Positions 52,648 to 61,400 of a DNA stretch of 64,000 nucleotides are shown one piece after another. A program made the position numbers and the translations under genes. Within the stretch, counting starts at the first letter, position 1. Every line of letters begins with the position of its first letter. The notes under the pieces were generated by a model that searched no databases, was not told the DNA's origin, and saw only the letters and a program-made list of their open reading frames with translations. This DNA is from Neopusillimonas maritima (GTDB lineage Bacteria; Pseudomonadota; Gammaproteobacteria; Burkholderiales; Burkholderiaceae_B): the NCBI RefSeq assembly GCF_040930455.2, contig NZ_CP170494.1; one strand, 5' to 3'.

Positions 52648-53448
52648 TTACATTTCAGTATTTTGAAGCCGAAACTGAACCGGACTGAGTCCATTTAATT
52701 TCAGCTTGATCCGCTCCTGATTATAGTATTGGATATAGTCACGTAAACCGTCCTTCAGTTGTTTGAGCGTCTCACATTTAGCCAGGCGAAAGAACTCCTC
52801 TTTCACGGTTCCGAAGAAGCTCTCAATCACCGCGTTGTCAAAGCAGTTGCCTTTTCGGGACATGCTTTGGGTAATCCCGGACTGGGCGATGAGTGCACGA
52901 AACGGGCGCATTTTATAATGCCAGCCCTGATCCGAATGCAAGACGGGGCGCTCACCCGGGTTGAGCCGCTCAAGAGCGTCTTCAAGGGTCTTCATCGCTA
53001 ATTCAAACATAGGCCGTGTACTGGTACGCCACGCGATGACCTCTCCGCCATACAAGTCCATGCACGCCGACAGATGTAGCTTCTGTCCCTTCACATTAAA
53101 TTCAGTCATATCGGTGACCCACTTTTCATTGGGCGCCAGAGCATTGAAGTCTTGTCGCAAAAGGTTGGGGGCAATCCCATCTTCTGGCCCTGGGGGCGCA
53201 CAGCGTTTTTTTACCCGAATCAATGCTTTGAGTCCCAGCTCGTGCATCAGGCGTTGTACCGTCTTCAGGTTGACGGCTCGCCCCGACTTGCACAGGTCGG
53301 CCGCGATGCGGCGATACCCGTATCGTCCTTTGTGCTTGTTATACACGGCACGGATGTCCTGCTTCAGCGCTGTATGCCTCTCAGGCTTCGAGAGGACCTG
53401 GCATTGATAATAGAATGTGCTGCGCGACAGGCCTGCGACCTGAAGCAA
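52648..53448 (-). CDS. IS3-family transposase OrfB (DDE integrase)
   Basis: A 266-residue integrase-core protein. The DDE residues are in WVTDMTEF (first Asp), VLHSDQGWHY (second Asp) and NCFDNAVIESFFGTVKEEF (Glu). The start shown is a TTG; the protein is more likely made as an OrfA-OrfB fusion by -1 frameshifting, since this frame is open upstream through RAEKAALIRGLRHDHKLS to the slippery site. Intact, so the element may be active. Confidence 0.92.
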   Translation of the reverse strand: MLQVAGLSRSTFYYQCQVLSKPERHTALKQDIRAVYNKHKGRYGYRRIAADLCKSGRAVNLKTVQRLMHELGLKALIRVKKRCAPPGPEDGIAPNLLRQDFNALAPNEKWVTDMTEFNVKGQKLHLSACMDLYGGEVIAWRTSTRPMFELAMKTLEDALERLNPGERPVLHSDQGWHYKMRPFRALIAQSGITQSMSRKGNCFDNAVIESFFGTVKEEFFRLAKCETLKQLKDGLRDYIQYYNQERIKLKLNGLSPVQFRLQNTEM

Positions 53449-53471
53449 AAGTGACAGCTTATGATCGTGCC

Positions 53472-54014
53472 TTAACCCACGGATGAGCGCTGCTTTCTCA
53501 GCGCGGCTGACTTCCTCTCCAGGATTAAGGCGTGCAACTTTTTTAAATACGCCACCTCGGCACGCAGTCGTTCATTCTCTTCTTGCAACGACAGCGCAGA
53601 ACTCTGGGCCTGCGCCTCTGAAGGCCCAAGCAATAGGCCTGATGACGGTTGTTCTTCAGCCACGTCAGAATGCCTCCGGTTTTTGTTCTGAAGCGCCGCA
53701 AAGCCACCTTGATCAAATGCCTTTCGCCAGACCACAACCTGATTGGGATTACGAATATCGTAGATGGCAGCCACCTGCCGGCTCGACAGTTGTTCACGCT
53801 TCTGCCGATACAGTACATCAAGCTTGAACTGAGCGCTATACGAACTGCGTTTAGGGCTTAATCCGTTCAGCCCGTGAAGCTGATACCGACTCGTCCAGGT
53901 GCGTATTTTTTCTTCGGGTATTCCATATGCCTTGGCCAGTCGCTTGTGTCCCCCACCTTCTGATAAAAAGTGCTGGACAACCTTCAGTTTGAAGGCCACG
54001 TCATATTTTGACAT
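53472..54014 (-). CDS. IS3-family transposase OrfA
   Basis: A 180-residue DNA-binding subunit with two HTH units (FKLKVVQHFLSEGGGHKRLAKAYGIPEEKIRTW and FKLDVLYRQKREQLSSRQVAAIYDIRNPNQVVVWRKAF) and a C-terminal leucine-zipper-like coiled coil (LSLQEENERLRAEVAYLKKL). The ATG at 54014 (MSKYDVAFK) is preferred over an in-frame upstream start at 54041, which lies in the terminal repeat. A slippery heptamer near the 3' end allows fusion to OrfB. Confidence 0.9.
   Translation of the reverse strand: MSKYDVAFKLKVVQHFLSEGGGHKRLAKAYGIPEEKIRTWTSRYQLHGLNGLSPKRSSYSAQFKLDVLYRQKREQLSSRQVAAIYDIRNPNQVVVWRKAFDQGGFAALQNKNRRHSDVAEEQPSSGLLLGPSEAQAQSSALSLQEENERLRAEVAYLKKLHALILERKSAALRKQRSSVG
53538..53544 (-). promoter_or_regulatory. 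A6G programmed -1 frameshift site of the IS
   Basis: The minus strand reads TTA-AAA-AAG in the OrfA frame. A one-base backward slip on A-AAA-AAG enters the OrfB frame, which is open to the DDE domain. This is the standard signal of IS3-family elements. Confidence 0.7.
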
Positions 54015-54740
54015 GTATTTCTCCCAGGTCAGTGTGTCCAACTTCTGGGGGTCAGTTCAAACCCGGTTTGATTCAGGTCACCAGGCGACGGGCAGTCTGG
54101 TCTATGTCCAAGCCGTCCACGCCGGCTGCGCCTTTGTTGGCCCGCACCCGCTTGAACGCGGCTTGCAGGTTCTCTCTTGTCAGCGCCGCTTGCAGTAGCG
54201 CTGACCCTGTATGCTCATTTGCATGACGCGGGCCGCCCATTTCCTCGCTGACAGGATCACCAGCGGCTTCACCGCTGGCTGCGCCCGCCCGCTCCACTGA
54301 TGTGGACATCTGAGGCAATATGAGTTGCATCGTCATATTGAGTCATACTCCTTCTCGTTCGGTCCTTCGCCAGTTCGTTCCCAGCCTCTTCGGCCCCGCT
54401 ACTGTGGCTACTATGACCTCTGCTGAGTCCTCGCTCCGGCTCGACGCCGTTACCCTTTCAGGATCAAGGCGAGGGTTCCCCAGGTAAGAACGCACCCCTT
54501 CACTGCACAACCGCCGGATTTACGCCATCTCGCCTTGATCACAAGAGCTTCACGGCTTCTTGCCCGCTCGCCCTGCTTGATGACGCCTTCTATCCGATTC
54601 TTGTTCATCGGCTCGCAGCTTATGCTCCACGCTTCCTCCCCACGCTCGGTCACCCTCACGCAGTTGCGCTTCACTTCATTCGCTGTGATCAACTTATGGC
54701 GGGACTTGCACCCGCAGGAGTGCGCCCATGCTGGGCGCAC

Positions 54741-54763
54741 AAAAAAACCGGCCCGAAGGCCGG
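54741..54763 (-). terminator. Terminator of dctP and integration site of the intron
   Basis: A 6-bp GC stem CCGGCC/GGCCGG with a CGAA loop (54748-54763), followed on the minus strand by seven T (54741-54747). The group II intron starts at the very next base. Confidence 0.9.
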
Positions 54764-54800
54764 CAAACTTACTACCCGGAAACAACACACAACGAAGACT

Positions 54801-55787
54801 TTACTTTTGAACGGTCAACAGCTCTTTCAAACGCTTGGCTTCTTCCGGAGGGGCTTGCGACTCGACCTGCTCCCAACCGGTACGACGCGCGGTTTCAAGC
54901 CAGGTTTTGGCATCAGCCTCGCTGAAAGTAATGGTTTTAATGCCGGCCTCAGCCTGCCCGGCCTTTTCTTTCGCGTTTTGGGCATCTACATTTGCAGCCA
55001 GTTCCTGTTCAAGCTCAACCGCCATCTTGCTCAGAAAAGCTTTCTGCTCTACCGACAACTTGTTCCAGCTATCCAGATTCACCAATGCATTTACATCCAC
55101 TGTATAAAAACCGGGATCAACGCGATAGTCGGTAACCTCGTCCCAACTTAGATCCAGTACGCCCTGCAAAGGCCAACCGTAGCCCTGCACCACGCCGCGC
55201 TCCAATGCCGTATACACTTCGCCGGGCGGGGTTTGCACCAATGACGCGCCCAATGCCTCAAAGAACGAGCGATACGTTGGTGATACCCGCAAGGTCAACC
55301 CTTTCAAATCAGGTTTTTCCAATGGGTTACCAGCCAAATACAGGTGATACTTCTGTTGATCGGCGGTGCGTGCCAAATACCAAACGTTCATATGTTTGTT
55401 ATGAAGCTCGTTAATGTATTCCCACGCACCATTTTCGCGTTGTTCCGCAATGGGAATTTCAGCCAAACGCAACGCATCGGCGGCCGGCATAAGGCTTAAG
55501 TAAAATGCACCCGGCACATTGGCCATATCGACAATCCCTTTGGAAACGGCATTGCCCAACTCAAACGGAGGCATGGTTTCAGGGCCGCCAATAATGTCGA
55601 TTTGAACCAGGCCTTTGCCGTTCTCATTCACCTTTTTCACGAACGCCTCAAAAGGTCGCGAAAAGGCCGTATTCGCCGTGAACGCACTCACCGCCCTTAA
55701 ACGTGCTTCTTCTGCTGACGCAATGCCGGCGGCCAAAACTCCCGCCCCAACCAGCAACGCACATAAAGATTTCTTGAACAACTTCAT
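54801..55787 (-). CDS. TRAP transporter solute-binding protein (DctP type)
   Basis: A 328-residue periplasmic protein: signal peptide cleaved near ASAEE (about 26), then the DctP fold with FVKKVNENGKGLVQIDIIGGPETMPPFELGNAVSKGIVDMANVP and LTLRVSPTYRSFFEALGAS. It delivers an organic acid or amino-acid-like solute to a TRAP permease. No DctQ/DctM membrane subunits occur in the window, so it must use a permease encoded elsewhere. Last gene of the five-gene operon. Confidence 0.9.
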   Translation of the reverse strand: MKLFKKSLCALLVGAGVLAAGIASAEEARLRAVSAFTANTAFSRPFEAFVKKVNENGKGLVQIDIIGGPETMPPFELGNAVSKGIVDMANVPGAFYLSLMPAADALRLAEIPIAEQRENGAWEYINELHNKHMNVWYLARTADQQKYHLYLAGNPLEKPDLKGLTLRVSPTYRSFFEALGASLVQTPPGEVYTALERGVVQGYGWPLQGVLDLSWDEVTDYRVDPGFYTVDVNALVNLDSWNKLSVEQKAFLSKMAVELEQELAANVDAQNAKEKAGQAEAGIKTITFSEADAKTWLETARRTGWEQVESQAPPEEAKRLKELLTVQK

Positions 55788-55871
55788 TTAACCTCTCCTT
55801 TGTAGATTTACGATCTCACCTAAGCTACCCACCAAACCTGTCGCGCCTGCTTGCGAATTCACACACACCGT

Positions 55872-57164
55872 TTACGCATCGAAGAAACGACTCCCAATCA
55901 CCGCCTGGTCACCAAACGCCGCACCTACCAAAAACTGGCTGGCATCACGATCCATTACCAAACGGCCATTCAGCACAACTTTGCGAATCGCTGCCGGCGC
56001 CCGCAAAATCGAAATATTCACAAGCGGATCACCTTCCACGACAATGAAGTCGGCACATTTGCCCACCTCCAACGTGCCTACAAGATGGTCCATTTTCAAC
56101 ATCCGCGCGCTATCACGCGTCGTGACCTGAATCGCCTCCATTGGCGTCATGCCCATTTCCACGAAATACACCAACTCATCCAAATTGCTTCCATGTGGGG
56201 TATAAGGCACGCCGGCATCGGTGCCCATCGCCAACTTCACACCCGCCGCGCGAGCCTGTTTGAACGACGACACATGGGCATCAATGGCCGACTGCGCTTT
56301 GTCGACCATGTCTTGTGACAACCCACCGGCCAAACCATGCGTGACCACATTGCGGATAGGCGTTGAGGTGGCAACCAGCCACGTACCATGACGCAGCATT
56401 AAATCGATGCCTTCGGGATCAATGAAGTAACCGTGTTCAATCGAATCCACGTTTGCCAACACCGCATTTTTGATGCCTTGCGCCGCGTGTGCATGAGCCG
56501 CTGAAATTTTGCCGGCGTTGTGTGCCTCATCCGTCGCGGCACGCATTTCATCCACGGTCATTTGGGCATTGCCAATGGCTCCGCCTGGGGTCAAAATGCC
56601 GCCGGTCGCAATAAGCTTGACGTTGTCGGCACCGGCCTTTAAACGTTGACGAGCCGCTTTACGCACCCCATCGACCCCGTCCACTTCCTGGCCCAAAAAC
56701 CGCCAGCCATGCCCTCCGGTCATGCATAAGGCCTCACCGCTTAGAAGCAAGCGCGGTGTAACGCAAAGACCTTCCGAGGCCGCCCGACGTAAGGCGAAAT
56801 CCACATTCCCCTGCGTGCCGCAATCACGTACCGTCGTCACACCGCCATGCAACGTTCGCAGCGCGTTTCTACTGGCACGTAAAAAAGCCAGCATTTTCTC
56901 TTCATCAGTGGAAATCGGCCCCACCTGCGGCGTAGCGTCCATTGTTAAATGAACGTGGCAATCAATCATGCCCGGCAAGATGGTGTATTCGCCCAACTCA
57001 ACCACTTGGGTTTGTGCATCCATTCGCACTGCATCCGGCAAGGTTCCTTTTTGCACGTCAATAATGCGGCCGTTTTCCACTACCATGTAACCGCTAAACG
57101 CCGCACCCATGCCGTCAATAATCCGAGCGCCGGTATACGCTTGTCTTAACTTTCCCAATGTCAT
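55872..57164 (-). CDS. Metal-dependent amidohydrolase
   Basis: A 430-residue amidohydrolase-superfamily enzyme: metal site DCHVHLT (about 66-72), a Lys in DNVKLIATGG, His in AAHAHAAQG and EHGYFID, and Asp in GTDAGVPYTPHG. The family includes Xaa-Pro dipeptidases and imidazolone-propionase-like hydrolases; the substrate is unknown. The ATG at 57164 overlaps the upstream stop (ATGA); a longer start at 57329 lies inside the previous gene and is rejected. Confidence 0.88.
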   Translation of the reverse strand: MTLGKLRQAYTGARIIDGMGAAFSGYMVVENGRIIDVQKGTLPDAVRMDAQTQVVELGEYTILPGMIDCHVHLTMDATPQVGPISTDEEKMLAFLRASRNALRTLHGGVTTVRDCGTQGNVDFALRRAASEGLCVTPRLLLSGEALCMTGGHGWRFLGQEVDGVDGVRKAARQRLKAGADNVKLIATGGILTPGGAIGNAQMTVDEMRAATDEAHNAGKISAAHAHAAQGIKNAVLANVDSIEHGYFIDPEGIDLMLRHGTWLVATSTPIRNVVTHGLAGGLSQDMVDKAQSAIDAHVSSFKQARAAGVKLAMGTDAGVPYTPHGSNLDELVYFVEMGMTPMEAIQVTTRDSARMLKMDHLVGTLEVGKCADFIVVEGDPLVNISILRAPAAIRKVVLNGRLVMDRDASQFLVGAAFGDQAVIGSRFFDA

Positions 57165-58231
57165 GCTTTTACCCCTTGCCGAAGTCCGGCGTTCGTATAC
57201 CCGCCAACCAATGCACTGTGCAATGCCACATCGCTCGCCTTCATATCGAAACCGCTTCCCAGCTTTTTCAGTTGCGCGTTGCGAAATACGGCCCAGGCCA
57301 GGGCAATATCGGTGCTGGCAATGCCGCAAACTGCTGCAAAGAAAGGGCCTTTCAAAGCGTTGGATAACTTACCGTCACCTTGTGCCACCAAATCCTGAAT
57401 AGCCAATACCTGATGCGCATCCACCGACACATCGGGGCGGTGCGCGGCCAGCAACTTGCGCAAAAACGCCGGGCTGTCGGCCACAACCGTTCCCGCCTTA
57501 CTCCAAACGTCGGTTTGCCACGCGTGCGTTAAATCAAGTGGCACGTAAATAGCATCCGGAGCCAGCCACTGAGCTTCGATGGGCTTGCTGACGACGGGGG
57601 GTAAAGATGAAATCACCACATCGCAATCAGCCACGGCGTCACGCACGTCATCAACCGCGTCCAGCGACCAAGTCCCCTCTCGCGCCATTTCCTCGCAAAA
57701 CGCTTGCCTTGAAGCGGCACTACGCGACGCTACCTTTACGTGTTTCAGGCTTGGAAACACCTCGCCAAATACACGCAGCGACCACCTACCAAGGCCGCCG
57801 CAGCCCACCAACCCCAAACTGATCGGATCACGCCCTCTTGTTTGAATTACCTGCGCCATCACCGCAGCACAAATCGTGGTGCGTAAATAGGTCACCAGCA
57901 TGCCTTCCATCAAACAAACGGGTTGACCATGCTGGGGATCATTCAAAACGATCAAACCCGACGAGTCCGTTTTTCCGGCATGCATAAAAGCACTGCCGGG
58001 GTAATACGACACCCACTTCAAACCCGCCATGCCGGCTTCATCATCACCTACCCACGCCGGCATCGCATCCAAAAACGTCCCAGGACGATCCGGCCGAACA
58101 CCGATTTTCAATGGAACATCAACGCGACCCCGGCCTTCTTCCTCGTAGGTACGACGAATAATCTTCACAATATCCGTAATACTGGGGCTGGATTCCCTGA
58201 CATCCTCAACACTTAACAAGCGAATTGTCAT
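57161..58231 (-). CDS. Ornithine cyclodeaminase / mu-crystallin family protein
   Basis: A 356-residue NAD(P)-binding protein. LKWVSYYPGSAFMHAGKTDSSGLIVLND precedes the Rossmann motif GLVGCGGLGRWSLRVF (about 139-154). The family includes ornithine cyclodeaminases, ketimine reductases and opine or alanine dehydrogenase-like enzymes. In this operon an imine reductase or amino-acid dehydrogenase role is plausible. Coupled to the amidohydrolase by a 4-bp overlap. Confidence 0.87.
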   Translation of the reverse strand: MTIRLLSVEDVRESSPSITDIVKIIRRTYEEEGRGRVDVPLKIGVRPDRPGTFLDAMPAWVGDDEAGMAGLKWVSYYPGSAFMHAGKTDSSGLIVLNDPQHGQPVCLMEGMLVTYLRTTICAAVMAQVIQTRGRDPISLGLVGCGGLGRWSLRVFGEVFPSLKHVKVASRSAASRQAFCEEMAREGTWSLDAVDDVRDAVADCDVVISSLPPVVSKPIEAQWLAPDAIYVPLDLTHAWQTDVWSKAGTVVADSPAFLRKLLAAHRPDVSVDAHQVLAIQDLVAQGDGKLSNALKGPFFAAVCGIASTDIALAWAVFRNAQLKKLGSGFDMKASDVALHSALVGGYTNAGLRQGVKA

Positions 58232-58242
58232 TCAGCCCCCGG

Positions 58243-59401
58243 TCACGCAATCACAATTAACTGGCCGCCGGTGTCATCAGACAGCAAACGACAACCTGTG
58301 GCCGTCACCGCCACTTGTTCTTCCGGATTCACCAAGCCATCCACGCTTTCCAGCTTGGGCTCAGGTGTAAGCACCATCCCTTCTGCAAGCAAGGTTTCAT
58401 CTACCGCCGACATCGACGGCGGCTCAGACTCCAACCCAATACCATGGCCGATACGTTTAGCCGGGTGGTCGGCATAATCGCGCCAACCTTTGACCTGGGC
58501 CATACGCTTGCTGGAAAACTCGAACAACTCCGCCATTGATGCGCCCGGTTTCATGCGGTCGATCACCTCAAACATGATGTCCCACATTTCCTCATGCTCG
58601 TGGCGCTGTCGCTCAGAAGGGGTGCCAAACACGGCCCGACGCGTAATATCCATTTGATACCCCTGGAATGCAGGCCCGCCATCCAGGTACAGAATGTCAC
58701 CCTTCTGGAATGTGCCGTTTGGCCCGCTTGCACCCATGGCCATTGGTGGGCCGGAGTCGATATCGGCCCCAAATTCAAGATAACGTTGCAAAATACGTTG
58801 CTGTACTTCACGCGGCGTCATGCCAACCTGCACTTCTTCCAACACTGCATACCAGGCTTTCTGCCCAATCACGCACACGTGCTCAAGACAGGCAACTTCC
58901 CATTCCGACTTGATCATGCGGCAACCCCACACAATCTCGCTTGAATCAACAAACTCAGCTTGCGGCACCTGCTCGCGCAACAAGGTAAAGTCGTTTAACG
59001 GTATACCCAACCAGGTATTACGCCCCATTTCAATCGCCAGGCGCCCCTTGGATAAACCCCGATCTTCCAGCACGCCATGAATGCCCCAATCGGTACGTGG
59101 TTCACGCGTAAACGGCACATCGGGGTAAATCACTTTGTCTTTCACCCAGGAGGGAAACGGTTTGTTGTACAAGCGCAAACATCTGGGGGCCAGACCAGGT
59201 AATAAGCGCCGGTTCGCCTGAAGCCGGCAAAATAAAAATAGATGGCCGTGCCTTCATCCAGGCAGGCACACGATTACCGGTGAAATAACCGTAAGTAACT
59301 GGATCGGTCACAATCAATGCATCGACATTGGCTTGTGCCATAAGCGAGCGTGCTTTCGCTACGCGATTGGCGTGCTCATCAACGGGCATTGGCAGCGTCA
59401 T
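58243..59401 (-). pseudogene. M24-family (Xaa-Pro aminopeptidase-like) peptidase, frameshifted
   Basis: The N-terminal creatinase-like domain (59401 start, ANRVAKARSLMAQANVDALIVTDPVTYGYFTGNRV) and the C-terminal M24 pita-bread domain lie in two frames. The metal ligands are intact: two Asp in YLDGGPAFQGYQMDITRRAVFG, His in GHGIGLESEPPS, and Glu in LTPEPKLE and PEEQVAV. The frames meet around 59170-59190, where MFA is followed by RLYNKPFPSW one frame away; loss of two bases in a GCGC run would explain it. Either a real break or a sequencing error. The intact form would have about 386 residues. Confidence 0.85.
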
Positions 59402-59431
59402 GCCATCTCCTTAAAACTCAATTTCCGTTGT

Positions 59432-60343
59432 TTAAACGTAAGTAAGCCAATCGGTGTGGCTATTCGAGCGGCCTTTCACCACATCGAAATACGCGTCTTG
59501 CAATTGTTTGGTGACAGGACCACGTAGACCATCGCCAATCGGGCGACGATCCAATTCAACCACCGGCGTCACTTCTGCTCCGGTACCCACAAAAAACGCT
59601 TCCTGTGCGGTATGAACGTAATCTCGGGAAAACGCCTCTTCGCGCACCTCGAAGCCCATCTCGCGCGCCAGCACAATCACCGTATCTCGCGTGATTCCGT
59701 CTAATAAATGCGTCAGTGGCGGTGTCACCAACACCCCATTGCGCACCACGAAAAAGTGCTCAACTGACCCTTCGGCCACTTGCCCGTTTGCATCAAGCAA
59801 CAAGGCCTCGTCGTAGCCGTCACGCCGGGCGTCGGTACGCGCCATTTGAAACAGCAAATAATTGCCGCATGCCTTGGCTTTGGACATATGGGTATTAATG
59901 TGATGGCGGATATAACTGGATGTCTTCACGCGGCTGCCGCGCTCCAGCGTCCCTTTACCCACGTACTCGCCCCAGAACCAGGTGGCGATCAAAAGGTTCA
60001 CTTGGCAATCTTCATAGGCCAGGCCCATGCCACCTTCGCCTATGTAGGCAAGTGGGCGTATATAACACTCATCCGCGCCGTTGGCACGAATAATTTCACG
60101 CGTAGACTCCACCATTTCATCTACGCTGTAGGGCACTTCGAAACCAAGAATCTTGGCCGAATTACGTAAACGAATTAAATGATCGTGCAGGCGGAACACC
60201 GCCGGACCCTGCTCTGTTTTGTAGCAGCGAATCCCTTCGAAAACGCCGAAGCCATAATGCAAAGTGTTGCCGATAACGTGCGATGTTGCGTCATCCCAGC
60301 CAACGACTTTGCCGTCAATCCAAATGTAATCTGCCTTTTCCAT
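59432..60343 (-). CDS. ilvE: Branched-chain amino acid aminotransferase (class IV)
   Basis: A 303-residue PLP fold-type IV aminotransferase. IWIDGKVVGWDDATSHVIGNTLHYGFGVFEGIRCY, a PLP-binding Lys in MSKAKACGNYL, and EVFF-like EHFFVVRNGVLVTPPL and GITRDTVI are typical of IlvE. The ATG at 60343 has AGGAGG upstream. As first gene of a LysR-linked catabolic operon it may act on a special substrate rather than in leucine synthesis; the residues YIRHHINTHM before the Lys differ from the usual RRN-PNT pattern. Confidence 0.88.
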   Translation of the reverse strand: MEKADYIWIDGKVVGWDDATSHVIGNTLHYGFGVFEGIRCYKTEQGPAVFRLHDHLIRLRNSAKILGFEVPYSVDEMVESTREIIRANGADECYIRPLAYIGEGGMGLAYEDCQVNLLIATWFWGEYVGKGTLERGSRVKTSSYIRHHINTHMSKAKACGNYLLFQMARTDARRDGYDEALLLDANGQVAEGSVEHFFVVRNGVLVTPPLTHLLDGITRDTVIVLAREMGFEVREEAFSRDYVHTAQEAFFVGTGAEVTPVVELDRRPIGDGLRGPVTKQLQDAYFDVVKGRSNSHTDWLTYV

Positions 60344-60416
60344 GCATCCTCCTAAACAATCCATGCAGTATGGGAGGACAGCAAGATATTCGTCAATCTA
60401 ATGGAACTTATTAAAT

Positions 60417-60435
60417 AAATAAACTAGACTTATTT
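60417..60435. promoter_or_regulatory. Candidate LysR operator
   Basis: Inverted repeat AAATAA-N7-TTATTT in the 122-bp gap between the aminotransferase operon and the divergent LysR gene, consistent with a T-N11-A LysR box. Confidence 0.5.
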
Positions 60436-60465
60436 AAAAGAGGCTAATGAATACACTAGGAAAAC

Positions 60466-61377
60466 ATGAAAGTAGATCAGATTGACCTAAATTTAATGCG
60501 CGTGTTTCGCGCAATCTACGAGGAGCAAAGCCTTACCATTGTGGCGGACCGACTCGGGCTAACCCAGCCGGCCATAAGTTATTCTTTGGCACGATTGCGC
60601 GAATTACTGGGCGACCCATTGTTTATTCGCAAACAACAGAAAATGCTACCAACGCAAGCGGCAGAGCGGCTTGCGCCCCCCATTATTGCCGCTCTGGAAA
60701 GCCTGCACGATGCCCTACAGAGCCATACCGCATTTGACCCCTTAACGAGTCAACGCACATTCCGTTTGACCATGTCAGACATTGGCGAGATGGTATTTCT
60801 CCCCCCTTTGTGTGAACAATTGGCCCAAGCTGCACCGCAAGTGCGTCTTGAGGTTGACCCTGTTTCGATGGAAGACCTGGTGAACTCGTTGCGGACCGGC
60901 ACAATCGACTTGGCGGTGGGTCATCTGGTCAATTTAAATCCTTATACACAACACACTATTTTGTTTCACGAACCGTATTCATGCATGGTGCGCGCCAACC
61001 ACCCGCTGGCACGCAGGAAAACTCTTTCCAAAGAAGATTTTCTGGCTTCATCTCATGTGCTGGTTGGATCTAACTCAAACGCCCACCGTATGTTTGAAGA
61101 CTCATTAAAAGCGCAAGGCGTAAAACGCCAAGTAGCACTTCAGATTCCCCATTTCACTGTGTTGCCGGATATCCTGCGTCGCAGCGACATGGTCAGCTCC
61201 CTGCCCAGCCGAATCGCGCGTGAATTTAATCGAAAAAAAGAATTTCGGGTTTTCGAATTACCATTTGAAGTGCCGACCGGCGACGTTGCCATTCATTGGC
61301 ACGCGCGACACGAACATAACCCGGCAAATCGCTGGTTAAGAGAAAAACTAATCGCTCTTTTTAAAGAAGAGGATTAA
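60466..61377 (+). CDS. LysR-type regulator of the aminotransferase operon
   Basis: A 303-residue LysR protein starting MKVDQIDLNLMRVFRAIYEEQSLTIVADRLGLTQPAISYSLARLRELLGDPLF. The N-terminus is of the NodD/SyrM/LeuO-like subgroup. It is divergent from the five-gene operon with a palindrome between them, so it is its likely regulator. The effector is unknown. Confidence 0.9.
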   Translation: MKVDQIDLNLMRVFRAIYEEQSLTIVADRLGLTQPAISYSLARLRELLGDPLFIRKQQKMLPTQAAERLAPPIIAALESLHDALQSHTAFDPLTSQRTFRLTMSDIGEMVFLPPLCEQLAQAAPQVRLEVDPVSMEDLVNSLRTGTIDLAVGHLVNLNPYTQHTILFHEPYSCMVRANHPLARRKTLSKEDFLASSHVLVGSNSNAHRMFEDSLKAQGVKRQVALQIPHFTVLPDILRRSDMVSSLPSRIAREFNRKKEFRVFELPFEVPTGDVAIHWHARHEHNPANRWLREKLIALFKEED

Positions 61378-61400
61378 ATAATCGGACAGTTAAATAAGCC

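Larger units (their letters stand above)
52620..54059 (-). mobile_element. IS3-family (IS150-like) insertion sequence
   Basis: A 1440-bp element with terminal inverted repeats of about 24 bp beginning TGAACTGACCCCC and ending in CA. It carries orfA and orfB in the usual overlapping arrangement on the minus strand, with an A6G slippery site. It interrupts the group II intron maturase gene. Confidence 0.9.
52604..54075. repeat. Outer 14-bp inverted repeat framing the IS, with GGT duplication
   Basis: TGAATCAAACCGGG at 52604-52617 is repeated inverted at 54062-54075, just outside the IS ends. GGT occurs directly outside at 52600-52602 and 54076-54078 and looks like a 3-bp target duplication in the maturase gene. 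Either the IS has unusually long ends (about 40 bp, one 2-base mismatch) or it entered a short palindromic element. Confidence 0.7.
51490..54336 (-). pseudogene. ltrA: Group II intron reverse transcriptase/maturase, split by IS insertion
   Basis: Two parts of one ORF. The N-terminal 87 residues (54336 to 54073, ending in ARRLVT) and the C-terminal 370 or so (about 52602 to 51490, resuming TTWPVIRAELLAGTYRPSPVRR) join cleanly when the 1473-bp insert is removed. The C-terminal part has all reverse-transcriptase blocks, including GTPQGGPLSP and catalytic YADD, plus a maturase X domain, but no HNH endonuclease, as in class C introns. The N-terminal part contains AAFKRVRANKGAAGVDGLDI. The protein cannot be made intact, so splicing and mobility should now be lost unless supplied in trans. 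Confidence 0.88.
51401..54740 (-). mobile_element. Group II intron (bacterial class C type), interrupted by an IS
   Basis: On the minus strand the element begins at 54740 with GTGCGCCCAGCATGGGCGC, a group II 5' end, followed by an RNA of about 400 bases (54337-54740, domains I-III) and the maturase ORF in domain IV. A domain V-like hairpin (about 51442-51476) and a domain VI-like stem (about 51403-51440) lead to the predicted 3' end near 51401 (...TATGCCGAT). Its 5' end directly abuts the T run of the dctP terminator, the hallmark of class C introns. Without the inserted IS it would be about 1.86 kb. The 3' boundary is my reading of the motif and could shift by a few bases. Confidence 0.85.

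Noticed and set aside
54450..54788. A 112-codon minus-strand ORF before the maturase
   Set aside because: It covers the structured domain I-III RNA of the group II intron and the terminator, and resembles no protein.
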